Assembly: GCA_030637365.1 (NCBI GenBank)
Contig: DAOWGR010000037.1
Span: 1-8,121, forward strand
Source: Elusimicrobiota bacterium
GTDB taxonomy: Bacteria; Elusimicrobiota; Elusimicrobia; Elusimicrobiales; UBA9959
Length of the DNA stretch: 8,121 nt
Direction of reading: 5' to 3'
Below the pieces are notes generated by a model. The model saw only the letters and a list, made by a program, of their open reading frames with translations, did not search any database and had not been told where the DNA came from. The first letter of the stretch is position 1; each line of letters opens with the position of its first letter. Shown in pieces: positions 1 to 6,171 of this stretch. A program made the position numbers and the translations under genes.

Positions 1-1035
1 AATTGTTTTCGCTATAGGCTCATCCCGCCTATTGCCGGATGTCATAATGAGAGGATTTTGAAACCCTAGGGACCTCAACAATTGAAACAAAGCTTCATGC
101 AAAGGAGTATACGGAATCATAATCCCCAAAGTATTAAGACCGGGAGCCGCATTTTCATATAAATTCCGTTTCTTTTTTTTGAGCATAACAACGGGAGAAG
201 CGGCCGATTTTAAAATTTCCTTTTCCTTTGAATTTATATGGCATATTTTTTCAGCTTCTTTCAAATTTGAAACCATTAAAGCGAAAGGCTTTGAAGGCCT
301 GAGTTTGTATTTTCTGATTTTTGAAACGGCTTTTTTATTTAAAGCGTCGCAAGCGATATGGAATCCGCCCAAACTTTGCAAAGAGCAAATTCCGCCGGAA
401 ATAATCATCTCGGTGGCGGCGTTTAACGCGTCCAATCCTTCCAACTTTTTTCGGCCGGCGCTTGAAAATACGCGAGGCCCGCAATCCGGGCAGGCATTGG
501 GCTGAGCGTGAAATCTCCTGTCCAAAGGATTCTCATATTCCTTTTTGCAGCTTGAACACATTTTAAACTTTTTCATTGTTGTTCGCGGCCTGTCATACGG
601 AATATCCTTTACTATTGTAAATCTCGGGCCGCAATTCGTGCAATTGGTAAAAGGATATAAATATCTTCTGTTTGAAATTTTTAAAATTTCCGTTCGGCAA
701 TCTTCGCAAATACTCAAATCCGCCGGTATAATGGCGGATGCGCCGGAATTTTTTCCGCCGCTTTTTAAAATTAAAAAAGATTTTTCTTTTTTAACTCTGC
801 CATTGGAAATATTAATGGAATTAATTTTTGACTGCGGAGGTTTTTTCCGCTTTAAATCATCTATAAATTTTTTAACATTTTCAAAATCGCTCTCAGCCTC
901 AATTACAACTCCCTCGCCATTATTTTTAACCCAGCCGAAAACATGGTTTTTTAAAGCAAGCTTATAGACATTTGGCCTGAATCCAACGCCCTGAACAATG
1001 CCTCTGATTATTATTTTTTTTCTAATAATCGCCAT
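1..1035 (-). CDS. hypF: Carbamoyltransferase HypF, N-terminal 345 residues (runs off the window at position 1)
   Basis: HypF uses carbamoyl phosphate and ATP to make a carbamoyl group and passes it to the C-terminal Cys of HypE, the first step of cyanide-ligand synthesis for [NiFe]-hydrogenases. The frame is open from 1035 to position 1. Visible parts in order: an acylphosphatase-like domain (about 1-95) with GIVQGVGFRP at residues 12-21; a double zinc-finger region with CxxC pairs at 110/113, 132/135, 160/163 and 182/185; and most of a YrdC-like domain from about 198, with GGFHIACDA and a late MTSGN motif at 331-335. The C-terminal Kae1-like domain lies outside. The ATG at 1035 is chosen over the in-frame ATG at 1044 because GGAG (1045-1048) sits 9 nt from the former and directly against the latter. 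It is last in the row after the membrane-protein gene, 116 nt downstream of its stop. Identification is very secure; only the 3' end is unseen. Confidence 0.97.
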   Translation of the reverse strand, partial: MAIIRKKIIIRGIVQGVGFRPNVYKLALKNHVFGWVKNNGEGVVIEAESDFENVKKFIDDLKRKKPPQSKINSINISNGRVKKEKSFLILKSGGKNSGASAIIPADLSICEDCRTEILKISNRRYLYPFTNCTNCGPRFTIVKDIPYDRPRTTMKKFKMCSSCKKEYENPLDRRFHAQPNACPDCGPRVFSSAGRKKLEGLDALNAATEMIISGGICSLQSLGGFHIACDALNKKAVSKIRKYKLRPSKPFALMVSNLKEAEKICHINSKEKEILKSAASPVVMLKKKKRNLYENAAPGLNTLGIMIPYTPLHEALFQLLRSLGFQNPLIMTSGNRRDEPIAKTI

Positions 1036-1062
1036 AAAAATCATCTCCGTGACAACAAAAAC

Positions 1063-1132
1063 AACGAGAATAAGATACTAAGTTGATACGGTGATAGGAG
1101 TTTCATTATTTACATATCAGCATATTCTCGTT
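1063..1132 (-). other. Inverted repeat in the leader of hypF (possible attenuator or weak terminator)
   Basis: AACGAGAATA at 1063-1072 and its exact complement TATTCTCGTT at 1123-1132 flank a 50-nt loop. On the minus strand the second arm is followed by GTTTTTGTTG, a weak T-rich run, so the structure could slow or end transcription between the membrane-protein gene and hypF. The loop is long and the T run is interrupted, so this may equally be a remnant of a small repeat. The rest of the 1036-1151 gap holds only the hypF ribosome site. Confidence 0.35.
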
Positions 1133-1148
1133 ACTCCCTTAGAATTTG

Positions 1149-1211
1149 TCGCTACTTCTTACTGCCTACTTGCCCATTGCTTGTCGCCTGCGGCCTGTTG
1201 CCTGCGACCTG
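1149..1211 (-). repeat. Degenerate heptanucleotide tandem array A (9 units)
   Basis: On the minus strand, starting at 1211, the sequence divides exactly into 7-mers: CAGGTCG, CAGGCAA, CAGGCCG, CAGGCGA, CAAGCAA, TGGGCAA, GTAGGCA, GTAAGAA, GTAGCGA. The first five units are closely related and the last four drift. The array lies inside the 3' end of the membrane-protein gene and contains its TAG stop. It shares its consensus (CARGYNN) with the arrays at 4152-4186 and 4219-4250. Cyanobacterial STRR heptamers are a known analogue of such repeats, not necessarily a relative. Confidence 0.7.
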
Positions 1212-2066
1212 TTTATTATAATCAAGTTCACTGCCAAGCAAACTGTGAGGAATAAGATACATGGCAAAAGTAACCGCTAAAGCGAACATTATCCATCTTC
1301 TGGAATATTTGGATTTATACATGGAAACAGCAGCCATTATCCAGCAAATCATCATTATAAGAGCTTTATTATCGGTCAAATCATGCCCGAAAGGAAACCC
1401 TGTCCACCAAAACCCAAAAGCGTATTTTTGGGTAATTGGCCCGAATATAAAACCTCCAACGACAAGAAAGAAAATATTAAAAAGAACCGAATGTTTTAAC
1501 ACATATTTTTTATCCATAGTTCCCAAAAAAATTCTGACCGAAAAAAGCATAAAAAGGAACATGAATATAATATGCGGAATAAGAACATATGGCGGAACAA
1601 AACCTTTAAATCTTGTTATTACGGATTTTTGGGTAATTAAAACTTTATTTTTTTTATCTCCTATTTCAACTTTATATTCAATTTTACCCGCAGGCGGCTG
1701 TTCCTCAATACAAGCGCGTAATTCTTTATCGGCATAATCCATTTCCAAAAAAGACCATTCATCCGATGTTTTATATCTGCGCCAAACAATTGTCCCCACC
1801 CAATCGCTCTCTGATTTCAATTCGCTGATTTCCACTCTCTGTTCTTTGCCTTTCGCGCTTACGCGCTGCCGCGCTTCTTCTATCTTTATTTTTATCAAAC
1901 AATCATTTTTACCTATAGTACAGCTTCTTGGCAAATGATAATTAAGAATGGATTCTTTATATTTCAATGAATTTTTTATGGGATATGTGGGGCCGGTTAT
2001 CTTTTGGAAATAGGCAAAAGAAACGGTTATTATAAAACTTAATATCCAAAAAAATATTTTTTTCAT
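1152..2066 (-). CDS. Unnamed five-helix membrane protein with an extracytoplasmic domain, inside the hyp cluster
   Basis: I cannot assign a function. From the ATG at 2066 (304 aa): a Lys-rich start and one hydrophobic helix (about 4-20), a soluble, probably extracytoplasmic domain (about 21-156) that looks beta-rich with two Cys (49, 56), then helices at about 159-182, 193-213, 234-250 and 258-274. Striking motifs between and after the helices are GPITQKYAFG (209-218), WTGFPFGHDLTDNK (221-234) and IPHSLLGSELD (272-282), rich in His, Asp and aromatic residues. I recall similar unnamed proteins in other phyla, but cannot check. An in-frame TTG at 2108, overlapping the hypE stop, would add 14 residues. 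I prefer 2066 because it gives a normal membrane-anchor start, though neither start has a clear ribosome site. The last ~20 residues are encoded by heptamer array A and are probably not part of the ancestral protein. Position between hypE and hypF suggests co-transcription. Confidence 0.85.
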   Translation of the reverse strand: MKKIFFWILSFIITVSFAYFQKITGPTYPIKNSLKYKESILNYHLPRSCTIGKNDCLIKIKIEEARQRVSAKGKEQRVEISELKSESDWVGTIVWRRYKTSDEWSFLEMDYADKELRACIEEQPPAGKIEYKVEIGDKKNKVLITQKSVITRFKGFVPPYVLIPHIIFMFLFMLFSVRIFLGTMDKKYVLKHSVLFNIFFLVVGGFIFGPITQKYAFGFWWTGFPFGHDLTDNKALIMMICWIMAAVSMYKSKYSRRWIMFALAVTFAMYLIPHSLLGSELDYNKQVAGNRPQATSNGQVGSKK

Positions 2067-2101
2067 AACTAACTTAAAGCCGGGCAGGCTGACTTCTTTT
2101 T

Positions 2102-3121
2102 TTAACAAATTCTCGGCAATTGTTCGCCTTCAAGCATCATAACGATTCTTTCTCCGCCCAGCAGGGTTTTCATTCGCACTTGAGGTTTTTTTTCTTTTAA
2201 AACAGAACCTATGATTCTTGCTTGTCTGCCGTATTTGTGGCTTCGCATTAAATTAAGAACTTTCTTTTCTTCCCGCTTTTTAACAAATAAAACCATCTTG
2301 CCTTCATTAGCCACATAAAGCGGATCCAAGCCCAGAAGAGCGCAAGCGCTTTCCACGCCCGAACTCAAGGGAATATCTTTTTGATTTATCAACATGGAAA
2401 ACCCCGACGCGTCGGCTATTTCATTTAATGATGTGCCGAGCCCTCCCCTTGTCAGATCGCGAATACATCTTATGTATTTACACGATGATAAAATTTTTCT
2501 TATTAATCCATTGAGCGGAGCTCCGTCACTTTTAACATTACCCTTAAAACCGAGATTATTTCTGGCATTCATAACCGTAACTCCATGATCCGCCATAGTC
2601 CCATTAACTATGATTGAATCACCATTGCAAATTTTGGAGGGTGAAAGAAAAATTTTCGGTTCAATAAAGCCTATGCCGGAAGTATTTATATAAATCTTAT
2701 CCGCCTTGCCTCTTTCAACCACTTTGGTATCGCCGGTTACTATTTCAACTCCCGCCTCTTTAGCCGCCTTTTTCATGGAAGAAAGTATGCGTTCAAGCGT
2801 TTTTATCTCAAAACCCTCTTCCATTATAAATCCCGCGCTGAGAGCCAAAGGCTTCGCTCCTTTAACGGCAAGGTCATTAACCGTTCCGCAAACGGCGATT
2901 CTTCCCATATCTCCGCCGGGAAATTCAATGGGATCAACCACATAAGAATCCGTGGTAAAAGCTATTCGGCCGCTTTTTGTCTTTATTTCGGCCGAATCAT
3001 CAAGTTTATTTAAAATCTTGTTTGAAAATTTTCTAATAAATAAATTTTTTACCAACTCATGCGTAAGTCTGCCGCCGGAACCATGCGCCAAAAGAATTCT
3101 TTTTATAGTTTTATTTTTCAC
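2102..3121 (-). CDS. hypE: Hydrogenase maturation protein HypE
   Basis: HypE (339 aa) accepts a carbamoyl group from HypF on its C-terminal Cys and, using ATP, dehydrates it to a thiocyanate whose cyanide goes to the iron held by HypC-HypD. It is a cytoplasmic protein of the AIR synthase/PurM-like ATPase fold. Visible: HGSGG at residues 13-17, TTDSYVVDP at 56-64, the nucleotide-binding region CGTVNDLAVKGAKP at 78-91, GDTKVV at 130-135, RDLTRGGLG at 221-229 and the diagnostic C-terminal PRIC with Cys339. Length is normal for the family. The start is GTG at 3121, supported by a strong ribosome site. The stop lies 35 nt before the ATG of the next gene. It follows the LysR gene by about 52 nt and is probably transcribed with it. 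All key residues appear intact. Confidence 0.98.
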   Translation of the reverse strand: MKNKTIKRILLAHGSGGRLTHELVKNLFIRKFSNKILNKLDDSAEIKTKSGRIAFTTDSYVVDPIEFPGGDMGRIAVCGTVNDLAVKGAKPLALSAGFIMEEGFEIKTLERILSSMKKAAKEAGVEIVTGDTKVVERGKADKIYINTSGIGFIEPKIFLSPSKICNGDSIIVNGTMADHGVTVMNARNNLGFKGNVKSDGAPLNGLIRKILSSCKYIRCIRDLTRGGLGTSLNEIADASGFSMLINQKDIPLSSGVESACALLGLDPLYVANEGKMVLFVKKREEKKVLNLMRSHKYGRQARIIGSVLKEKKPQVRMKTLLGGERIVMMLEGEQLPRIC

Positions 3122-3125
3122 CTTA

Positions 3126-3133
3126 TCACCTCT
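3126..3133 (-). promoter_or_regulatory. Ribosome binding site fixing the GTG start of hypE
   Basis: AGAGGTGA on the minus strand lies 4 nt before the GTG at 3121, with GAGG 7 nt away, a near-complete match to the anti-Shine-Dalgarno sequence. No ATG nearby competes, so a GTG start is well supported. Confidence 0.8.
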
Positions 3134-3148
3134 TTAAACCGCAAAAAA

Positions 3149-3275
3149 CGCAAAAGCTCTGCGCTATTCTTGCTTATTCCGCCTCACATCTCGCACTTTT
3201 TAGCTCCGCCGCGCCCTTCCGAAACTTTTGCGCAAGATGGCTGCCTGTCGCGCTGTCGTCGCGGCATTTCGTGAT
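3149..3275. other. GC-rich anomalous segment spanning the end of the LysR gene and the gap before hypE
   Basis: This stretch is locally GC-rich, with many GCG/CGC steps (for example GCTCCGCCGCGCCC), unlike the AT-rich genes beside it. It contains an 8-bp inverted pair, CGCAAAAG at 3149-3156 and CTTTTGCG at 3225-3232. It begins inside the LysR reading frame where family similarity ends and extends past the stop into the gap. It looks like an inserted intergenic repeat that the reading frame runs into. No second copy exists in the window, so this is an inference from composition. Confidence 0.4.
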
Positions 3276-4145
3276 CTCTAAAAACTCTTTCTTGGCATTG
3301 GACATTTTTTTATTCTTATTATATATCACGGAAACAGTCCTTGCCATTTTAATGCCCAAAAATTTCAATATATGAATATCCGCCCCTTTCTCCGATTTTC
3401 TTATCACGGATTTGGGAACTATGGAAAATCCCAAACCGGATTTAACATAAGTTTTTATGGTTTCAATATTGTCCACTTCCATTTTAACATTCACTTTAAT
3501 TTTATTTTTCTTAAAAACACTGTCAATATATTTTCTGGAAGGAAAAGCCTTATCAAAAAGTATAAAGTCTTTACCGTTCATTTGATGTATATTTATGGTT
3601 TTCATCTTGGCGAATTGACTGCCCAAGCCGACTATCAAAACCATTTCTTCCTCACACATATAAGATACGGAAAGATTTTTATTATTGATGGGAGCATGGC
3701 AGGAAAGCATTCCGAAATCAGCTCTGCCCAAAGCGATATCCTTATAAACTTGCGAGAACCGCTTATATTCAATATTCACTTCGGTTATTGGGCTTACCTT
3801 CATAAATTTTCGTATATAGCTTTGCAGAACATAAGTCCCGACGCTATAAATGGTTGAAATTTTTATTTTGGCGGCTTTTTTATCTATCACGGATTGCCTT
3901 ATGGAACCTATCGCCTCATCATAAGTTATGAGTATCTTTTTGGCCGCTCTATAAAGTGTTTCTCCCGATACCGTGGGATGTATTTTATTTGACACTCTGC
4001 TCAATAATTTGGATTTGTATATGATTTCAAGTTTTTTAATCTGTTGACTTACGGCTGATTGAGAAACATAATTAATCTCAGCCGTCTTGGAAAAACTCCC
4101 GGTTTCAACAAGATCCTTAAAAACTTTCAATGTTTCAATATTCAT
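3174..4145 (-). CDS. LysR-type transcriptional regulator with an anomalous C-terminal tail
   Basis: A DNA-binding regulator of the LysR family, 323 aa from the ATG at 4145. The N-terminus is a winged helix-turn-helix (about 1-60) with the family pattern GSFSKTAE...SQSAVSQQIKKLE at about 16-40. From about residue 92 it has the two-lobed substrate-binding-like sensor domain, ending near 294, a normal LysR length. The inducer is unknown. The final 29 residues (295-323, positions 3177-3263) are rich in Ala, Arg, Lys and Gly, come from DNA visibly more GC-rich than the rest of the gene, and look like captured repeat DNA. A TTG at 4154 could add three residues; ATG is preferred, but neither has a clear ribosome site. 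The gene lies between the hypD terminator and hypE, so control of hyp or hydrogenase genes is plausible, by context only. Its leader consists of inverted heptamer arrays. Confidence 0.93.
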   Translation of the reverse strand: MNIETLKVFKDLVETGSFSKTAEINYVSQSAVSQQIKKLEIIYKSKLLSRVSNKIHPTVSGETLYRAAKKILITYDEAIGSIRQSVIDKKAAKIKISTIYSVGTYVLQSYIRKFMKVSPITEVNIEYKRFSQVYKDIALGRADFGMLSCHAPINNKNLSVSYMCEEEMVLIVGLGSQFAKMKTINIHQMNGKDFILFDKAFPSRKYIDSVFKKNKIKVNVKMEVDNIETIKTYVKSGLGFSIVPKSVIRKSEKGADIHILKFLGIKMARTVSVIYNKNKKMSNAKKEFLEITKCRDDSATGSHLAQKFRKGAAELKSARCEAE

Positions 4146-4151
4146 AATTAA

Positions 4152-4186
4152 CAAGTCTCAGGTTACAGGTCTCAAGTCACAGGTTA
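4152..4186 (+). repeat. Degenerate heptanucleotide tandem array B (5 clear units)
   Basis: On plus: CAAGTCT, CAGGTTA, CAGGTCT, CAAGTCA, CAGGTTA, followed by a decayed CAAACAA. It begins 7 nt upstream of the LysR ATG and forms most of that gene's leader. The units match the consensus of array C but in the opposite orientation. CAAGTCAC at 4173-4180 is the exact complement of GTGACTTG at 4230-4237, so the two arrays can fold together. Confidence 0.75.
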
Positions 4187-4218
4187 CAAACAATAACAAT
4201 TACGGCGCTCCTTATAAA

Positions 4219-4250
4219 ACTTGTGACTGGTGACTTGTAACTTGCAACTA
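4219..4250 (-). repeat. Degenerate heptanucleotide tandem array C (4 units and a partial)
   Basis: On plus it reads ACTTGTG, ACTGGTG, ACTTGTA, ACTTGCA, ACTA. On minus this is CAAGTTA, CAAGTCA, CCAGTCA, CAAGTTT, the same family as array B in inverted orientation. It runs directly into the upstream stem of the hypD terminator. Between arrays B and C (4187-4218) I see no gene and no convincing promoter. Confidence 0.75.
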
Positions 4251-4272
4251 AAAAGGCGCTTAGCGCCTTTTT
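4250..4272 (-). terminator. Bidirectional rho-independent terminator after hypD
   Basis: A 10-bp perfect stem, AAAAAGGCGC (4250-4259) and GCGCCTTTTT (4263-4272), closes a 3-nt loop. The A and T arms give a U-run on either strand. It begins one base beyond the hypD stop (4273-4275), so it ends the hypC-hypD transcript and separates it from the LysR-hypE group. Confidence 0.9.
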
Positions 4273-5397
4273 TTATCCTCCGTATTTAAACCATGCCGCG
4301 CAAGCGCCTTCCGATGAAACCATACACGGTCCGATGGCATCTGACGGAACGCATTTTTTGCCGAAAAACCGGCAATCGGCGGGAAGAGCTTGACCCATAA
4401 TTATTTTTCCGCAAATACAGCCCTTAGGCTCTTTTGACGCATAATGCCTTATTTTAAAATATTTAAAAGCGTCAAAACGCTCAAAAGCGTCGTTTAAAAC
4501 CAAACCTGATTTTTCAATGCTTCCGATAGCTCTCCACTCGGCGGAAGCAATTTTAAAAACCTTCTTCATAATCGCTTGAGCGCTTTTATTCCCATCCATT
4601 TTAACCGCTCTAAAATATTCGGTCTCAACCTTGGGCGCGCCGCGCAGAATCTGCAAAAGAAGCATATTTATGCCGCCGATAATATCCATCGGCTCAAATC
4701 CCGCCACAACACAAGGCACTTTATGTTTTTTCACGACAAAATCATAAGCCTTGACGCCTATGACAACACTGACATGGCCGGGAAGAATAAACCCTGAAAT
4801 TTTATGCTTATCATCGGACAAAACGGCTTTAAGCGCCGGCGGAACAAGCTTAAACAATGGCGTGATAAAAAAATTATTTATTTTTCCGCTATGCGCGTGG
4901 AATACGGTTTGAGCTATTATGGGAGCGGTAGTTTCAAAACCAACGCCGATAAAAACGACTTTTTTATCTTTATTTTCAGCCGCTACGCGCAGAGCGTCCA
5001 AAGGAGAATAAAGCACTCTTATATCGGCGCCCATCTCGCGCATGGAATGCAGATCCCCGCCCGAAGAACCTTTCACTCTCATCATATCTCCGAAAGTGGT
5101 TATAATAACATCCTTAATGGCGGCTATGGCGATAATTCTATCTATATCTCCTTGCGATGTTACGCAAACGGGACATCCCGGACCTGAAAGCATTTTTAAT
5201 TCCGGCGGAAAAAACTTTCTCATTCCGCTTTCGGCAATAGCCATGGTATGCGTGCCGCAAACCTCCATAAATTTGATTTTTTCTCCGGTTTCGGAATATA
5301 TTTGAGAAACAAGCTTTGTTATTTCTTTAAAAGCGTTACAAGCCAATGAAGAATCGCTCCAAAGAGGCGAAGAAAAATTATTTTTCACTTTAATCAT
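4273..5397 (-). CDS. hypD: Hydrogenase maturation protein HypD
   Basis: HypD (374 aa) is the iron-sulfur scaffold that, with HypC, carries the iron receiving CN and CO ligands before insertion into the hydrogenase large subunit. Visible: EVCGTH with Cys47 and His50, GPGCPVC with Cys75 and Cys78, GFETTAP at 153-159, and GFILPGH at 202-208. Cysteines of the C-terminal cluster region are at 327, 329, 342, 349, 358 and 366, and include the ligands of the [4Fe-4S] cluster. Length and motif order are normal for the family. The ATG at 5397 overlaps the hypC stop as ATGA and is preceded by GAGGA (about 5404-5408), so the two are translationally coupled. The stop is followed at once by the terminator at 4250-4272. 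No key residue appears to be missing. Confidence 0.98.
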   Translation of the reverse strand: MIKVKNNFSSPLWSDSSLACNAFKEITKLVSQIYSETGEKIKFMEVCGTHTMAIAESGMRKFFPPELKMLSGPGCPVCVTSQGDIDRIIAIAAIKDVIITTFGDMMRVKGSSGGDLHSMREMGADIRVLYSPLDALRVAAENKDKKVVFIGVGFETTAPIIAQTVFHAHSGKINNFFITPLFKLVPPALKAVLSDDKHKISGFILPGHVSVVIGVKAYDFVVKKHKVPCVVAGFEPMDIIGGINMLLLQILRGAPKVETEYFRAVKMDGNKSAQAIMKKVFKIASAEWRAIGSIEKSGLVLNDAFERFDAFKYFKIRHYASKEPKGCICGKIIMGQALPADCRFFGKKCVPSDAIGPCMVSSEGACAAWFKYGG

Positions 5398-5624
5398 TTT
5401 TTATCCTCTTTAATACTATAAATCTCCTTAAAGATATTAAGCGTTTCCATAGCCTCTTTATCGCTTAAAACACTTATGGCAAAGCCGGCGTGAACAAGAA
5501 CATAATCGTTTTTTTTGGCTTCGGGAACAAGGTCTATGGAAATATCCCTTCTGGTTCCGTTAAAATCCACTTGAGCGATATTTTTTTTAAAAGAAATTAT
5601 TTTTCCCGGGACAGCTAAGCACAT
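5394..5624 (-). CDS. hypC: Hydrogenase maturation chaperone HypC (HypC/HybG/HupF family)
   Basis: HypC is a small OB-fold-like chaperone (76 aa) that binds HypD and the hydrogenase large-subunit precursor and shuttles the Fe(CN)2CO unit. It starts with the invariant MCLAVPGKI; Cys2 becomes the N-terminal residue after Met removal and ligates the iron. VDFNGTRRDISIDLVPEA (19-36) and DYVLVHAGFAIS (40-51) are the other typical blocks. The ATG at 5624 is supported by GGAGGT at 5628-5633 and by the family motif starting at residue 1. Its TGA overlaps the hypD ATG. It is the first gene of the hypC-hypD unit. Confidence 0.98.
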   Translation of the reverse strand: MCLAVPGKIISFKKNIAQVDFNGTRRDISIDLVPEAKKNDYVLVHAGFAISVLSDKEAMETLNIFKEIYSIKEDKK

Positions 5625-5730
5625 TTTACCTCCATTAGCCGCAAATTAAAATTGAAAAGGAATAAGAAAATTCCAATTCTTAACTCGCCGTAATTATTAT
5701 TTTAATGCTTCAATTATAAGAAACTCTTAT

Positions 5731-5760
5731 ATTCTAATTATATAATTTTTACTCTTTCAA
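5731..5760 (-). promoter_or_regulatory. Candidate sigma-70-type promoter for hypC-hypD
   Basis: On minus, TTGAAA (5755-5760), an 18-nt spacer and TAGAAT (5731-5736). The -10 is about 105 nt from the hypC ATG. The region is very AT-rich, with other TATAAT-like strings at 5713-5718 and 5737-5742 that lack a well-spaced -35, so this is one reasonable choice rather than a firm call. No sigma-54 element was seen. Nothing else is recognisable in 5640-5880. Confidence 0.35.
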
Positions 5761-5879
5761 ATATATGACAAACAATCATACGATTATTTAATATTCTTCT
5801 TTTACCAATTCCAAACTACCACGAAACGAGCCTCGAGAGACTAAATCATAATTTGCTGAATTCCGTATTCTGATTTTGC

Positions 5880-5885
5880 TATACT
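5880..5885 (+). promoter_or_regulatory. Possible -10 element for tRNA-Tyr
   Basis: TATACT lies 31 nt upstream of the mature tRNA-Tyr 5' end, a usual leader distance. No good -35 is found at 16-18 nt; TTGCTG is 21 nt away. The call rests on position and the -10 hexamer alone. Confidence 0.3.
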
Positions 5886-5916
5886 GTTATCGTAGTTTTA
5901 GATTCTGTGACATAAT

Positions 5917-6000
5917 GGTTGGGTGGCTGAGCGGTCAAAAGCAACGGTCTGTAAAACCGTCGGACTCCGTCCTACATAGGTTCGAATCCTATCCCAACCA
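5917..6000 (+). tRNA. tRNA-Tyr (anticodon GTA)
   Basis: An 84-nt class II tRNA with a long variable arm. The acceptor stem GGTTGGG (5917-5923) pairs with CCCAACC (5993-5999), with discriminator A6000. The anticodon stem is ACGGT/ACCGT with loop CTGTAAA, placing GTA at 5951-5953. The T stem is ATAGG/CCTAT around TTCGAAT (5981-5987). The 3' CCA is not encoded (TAT follows), so it must be added after transcription. All stems pair well and it looks functional. Confidence 0.96.
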
Positions 6001-6039
6001 TATAAACATAGTAACCGGTGTCTGGTAGTTTTTTATTAT

Positions 6040-6060
6040 GGAAGGGTGGCCGAGCGGTTG
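6040..6060 (+). pseudogene. Truncated tRNA-Ser copy (5' acceptor strand and D-arm only)
   Basis: The 21 bases at 6040-6060 are identical to the first 21 bases of the intact tRNA-Ser at 6172-6192. Identity extends 3 nt upstream (6037-6060 against 6169-6192), giving a 24-bp direct repeat at a 132-nt offset. After the D-loop GGTTG the copy is broken by two GC-rich hairpins. AAGGCG at 6105-6110 resembles the sequence expected next in the D-arm, but no anticodon stem, T-arm or 3' acceptor follows. It cannot make a tRNA. Confidence 0.85.
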
Positions 6061-6104
6061 CCCGCCAAACTAATCGGCGGGTCCGCCAAAGCAGTAGTGG
6101 CGGA
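6061..6104. repeat. Twin GC-rich hairpins inserted in the tRNA-Ser remnant
   Basis: Two adjacent 6-bp stem-loops: CCCGCC (6061-6066) with GGCGGG (6076-6081), and TCCGCC (6082-6087) with GGCGGA (6099-6104). The shared CCGCC/GGCGG core lets either left arm pair with either right arm. They stand out against very AT-rich flanks. From memory, TCCGCC...GGCGGA hairpins are common small repeats in some candidate-phylum genomes, but I cannot verify that here. Confidence 0.7.
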
Positions 6105-6171
6105 AAGGCGAAACCGAAAACTCTTAACACAATTTGTTTAGAATTATTAAATCTTAAGAAAATTAAAATAT

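Noticed and set aside
179..967. Plus-strand open frames at 179-505 and 545-967
   Set aside because: They are antisense to hypF, whose family motifs are unmistakable on minus; no ribosome sites or recognisable products.
1261..1737. Plus-strand frame of 158 codons
   Set aside because: Antisense shadow of the membrane-protein gene; its product is low-quality sequence with no domain, while the minus frame has coherent helices and motifs.
3372..3857. Plus-strand frame of 161 codons
   Set aside because: Antisense to the sensor domain of the LysR gene; no motif or ribosome site.
4152..4250. CRISPR array
   Set aside because: Repeat units are 7 nt and contiguous with no spacers; no cas genes nearby.
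6040..6126. First tRNA-Ser-like start as a functional tRNA or a tRNA containing an intron
   Set aside because: After the hairpin insert there is no anticodon stem, T-arm or 3' acceptor strand, and no group I intron core is visible.
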